Positions 62,727 through 64,000 of a DNA stretch of 64,000 nt are shown in pieces (within the stretch, counting starts at the first letter, position 1; each line of letters starts with the position of its first letter). Under the pieces are notes generated by a model. It had not been told where the DNA came from, did no database searches, and saw only the letters and a list, made by a program, of their open reading frames with translations. A program made the position numbers and the translations under genes. Origin of the DNA: Amantichitinum ursilacus (GTDB lineage Bacteria > Pseudomonadota > Gammaproteobacteria > Burkholderiales > Chitinibacteraceae); assembly GCF_001294205.1 (NCBI RefSeq), contig NZ_LAQT01000009.1, positions 124,001 to 188,000 of the forward strand, given 5' to 3'.

Positions 62727-62860
62727 AATCGATGGCACCGCATCGATTTGTATAAAAAACAGGCAAAATAGCGCTGCTTTTCGGCAAAATCGATGCGTTC
62801 GCATCGATTGTATTGTTTTGACCCACCGACATTGCCATAATCGATGCCATCGCATCGATT
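62727..62860. promoter_or_regulatory. Three 22-bp palindromes upstream of hipB (probable HipB operators)
   Basis: Three palindromes of the form AATCGATG-N6-CATCGATT lie at 62727-62748, 62788-62809 and 62839-62860. The middle copy is almost perfect around its centre (AATCGATGCG-TT-CGCATCGATT). Starts are 61 and 51 bp apart, about six and five helical turns, so all face the same side. They precede the hipB start at 62876. E. coli HipB similarly binds several TATCC-N8-GGATA operators; here the half-site is AATCGATG. Confidence 0.8.
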
Positions 62861-62875
62861 TCTGGATTTCAGCTC

Positions 62876-63190
62876 ATGCTGCATCACGTCCGCACCGTTG
62901 AAGAACTTGGCCTGTTAGTCCGTGCAGCGCGCAAACATCAAAGCCTGCGCATGGATGACGTCGCTGGCATGGCGGGGGTTGGGCCGGTGTTCGTGCGCGA
63001 GCTGGAACGCGGCAAGCAAACCGTGCAATTGGGGCGCGTACTGCAATTGCTGGCCGAACTCGGCATCGAACTGAAAGCCGATCTGCCCGACGACTTTGCC
63101 GCCACGGTGGCCAAGGTGCGGGCCACAGGCGTTAAGCCGTTGGCGCCCAGGCGCAAGGCTAAGGCTACGAAGGGCGGACAGCCGCAATGA
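62876..63190 (+). CDS. hipB: HipB-type antitoxin, XRE-family HTH
   Basis: This 104-residue protein contains VEELGLLVRAARKHQSLRMDDVAGMAGVGPVFVRELERGKQTVQLGRVLQLLAELGIEL, a typical XRE/HipB helix-turn-helix. A basic tail (APRRKAKATKGGQ) follows. It should bind the three upstream palindromes and hold the HipA kinase inactive. The stop overlaps the hipA start (ATGA). No strong ribosome site is seen before the ATG. Confidence 0.9.
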   Translation: MLHHVRTVEELGLLVRAARKHQSLRMDDVAGMAGVGPVFVRELERGKQTVQLGRVLQLLAELGIELKADLPDDFAATVAKVRATGVKPLAPRRKAKATKGGQPQ

Positions 63191-64000
63191 CGCTGCGCCA
63201 TTTAAGTGTCTTGATCAACGGGCGGCACGTAGGCGATCTGATTGATCGTGACGATTCATGGGCGTTCCAGTATTCCAAAGACTGGACCGATGCGGTCGAC
63301 GGTTTTGATTTATCGCCTGCGCTCAGCCGCCACGATGGCCACGCCGATGGTGGCAGCAAGCGGCCTGTACAGTGGTATTTCGATAACCTGCTACCCGAAG
63401 AATTATTGCGGCAGGTGATTGCGCGCGAAGCAAAGCTCGATGCGAACGACGCGTTCGGCATGTTGGCCTGGTTGGGCGCTGAATCCGCAGGTTCGCTGAT
63501 TCTGCAGGCTGCGGATGCGCCGCCGCTGCAGCAGGGGCTTAAAACGCTGACCCTGTCCGAGCTGGAAACACGTATTCAGCAACTGCCCACACAATCGCTG
63601 ACCCACGATGCGCCCAAGCGCATGTCGCTGGCGGGCGCGCAACACAAGATGTTGCTGGTGCTTAAAGAGGGGCAGATTTATGAGCCGCTGCCCGGCACAC
63701 CGTCCACGCATATTCTTAAGCCCGAGCATCAGAGCGGCGACTACCAGGGCTCGGTTATCAACGAAGTGTTCAGCATGCGTCTGGCCGCGCAAATGGGTCT
63801 GGAAGTGCCGCCCGCGCAATGGTGGTATACGCCGACGCCGGTTTACGTGGTGCAGCGGTTTGACAGGGTGCTACAGGGTGATGAAATCCAGCGCCGCCAT
63901 GTGATCGATACCTGCCAGTTGCTCAACCAGGCGCGCAGCTTCAAATACGCGTCGGCGAATGTCGATGCCTTGGTGAGCACGCTGGACTATTGCCGCTTGA
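63187..64000 (+). CDS. hipA: HipA-type serine/threonine-kinase toxin, 5' part
   Basis: The first 271 residues are in the window and the gene runs off the right edge. The N-terminal domain (MTLRHLSVLINGRHVGDLIDRDDSWAFQYSKDW...KRPVQWYFDNLLPEELLRQVI) and the next block (RMSLAGAQHKMLLVLKEGQIYEPLPGTPSTHILKPE) are typical of HipA. The block contains the Ala-Gly-x-Gln-x-Lys loop that binds ATP. HipA phosphorylates GltX in E. coli, causing growth arrest and persistence. The C-terminal kinase lobe is outside the window. Confidence 0.93.
   Translation, partial: MTLRHLSVLINGRHVGDLIDRDDSWAFQYSKDWTDAVDGFDLSPALSRHDGHADGGSKRPVQWYFDNLLPEELLRQVIAREAKLDANDAFGMLAWLGAESAGSLILQAADAPPLQQGLKTLTLSELETRIQQLPTQSLTHDAPKRMSLAGAQHKMLLVLKEGQIYEPLPGTPSTHILKPEHQSGDYQGSVINEVFSMRLAAQMGLEVPPAQWWYTPTPVYVVQRFDRVLQGDEIQRRHVIDTCQLLNQARSFKYASANVDALVSTLDYCRL

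Overview
The window is about 60 % G+C and reads as the chromosome of a Gram-negative betaproteobacterium. The gene content (NodT-type efflux lipoprotein, class I NrdB, a PEP-CTERM protein, a Cpx-like two-component pair, a complete type VI secretion system) and the look of the proteins suggest Neisseriales (Chromobacteriaceae/Chitinibacteraceae-like). That placement is inference and was not tested. No rRNA, tRNA, CRISPR array or insertion sequence was seen.

Layout. 0-9.9 kb: the start of an RND-type outer-membrane efflux lipoprotein (leftward, cut by the window edge) lies back to back with a CpxR/CpxA-like two-component pair, with GTAAA repeats in the shared promoter. It is followed by an AI-2E family membrane protein, a GAF-PAS-PAS-PAS-GGDEF-EAL protein, a small cysteine-rich copper-storage-like protein, a probable NrdR operator, a frameshifted lipoprotein and nrdB. 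10-18 kb: a compact and poorly characterised locus. Leftward genes encode two membrane proteins, a signal-anchored protein, an Stv-like protein, a short DUF2589-like protein, a small protein, a GH108-type lysozyme and three LuxR-type regulators. Rightward genes encode two DUF2589 proteins and a repeat protein. 18-22 kb: a leftward signalling operon of a Crp-like regulator, a PAS protein and a CheB-CheR-PAS fusion without a kinase. 22-30 kb: an ArsR-type regulator, small unknown genes, a SymE-like toxin in an AT-richer patch, an esterase, an AraC regulator facing two short-chain dehydrogenases, a PEP-CTERM protein, a DJ-1/PfpI protein and a DUF1993 protein.

30.3-35.9 kb: a three-gene operon of a large lipoprotein, a trypsin-like protease fused to a SleB-type cell-wall hydrolase, and a membrane protein with a peptidoglycan-binding-like tail. 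I do not recognise it as a known system. 36.3-62.7 kb: a full type VI secretion locus. It begins with a VgrG carrying a C-terminal Ig/transthyretin-like domain, a lipase effector, two tandem immunity paralogues and a PAAR tip. These are followed by an unknown membrane protein, tssM, tssA, tssF, tssG, tssJ and tssE; then convergent tssB-tssC; then tssK, tssL, an OmpA-like anchor, hcp and clpV. The effector should be loaded on VgrG/PAAR, fired by the TssBC sheath on the TssAEFGK baseplate and TssJLM complex, and recycled by ClpV.

62.7-64 kb: a hipB-hipA toxin-antitoxin pair (hipA cut by the window edge), preceded by three copies of a 22-bp palindrome that look like HipB operators.

The best candidates for undescribed biology are the DUF2589/lysozyme/LuxR locus (10.1-17.9 kb) and the lipoprotein/protease-SleB/membrane-protein operon (30.4-35.9 kb).
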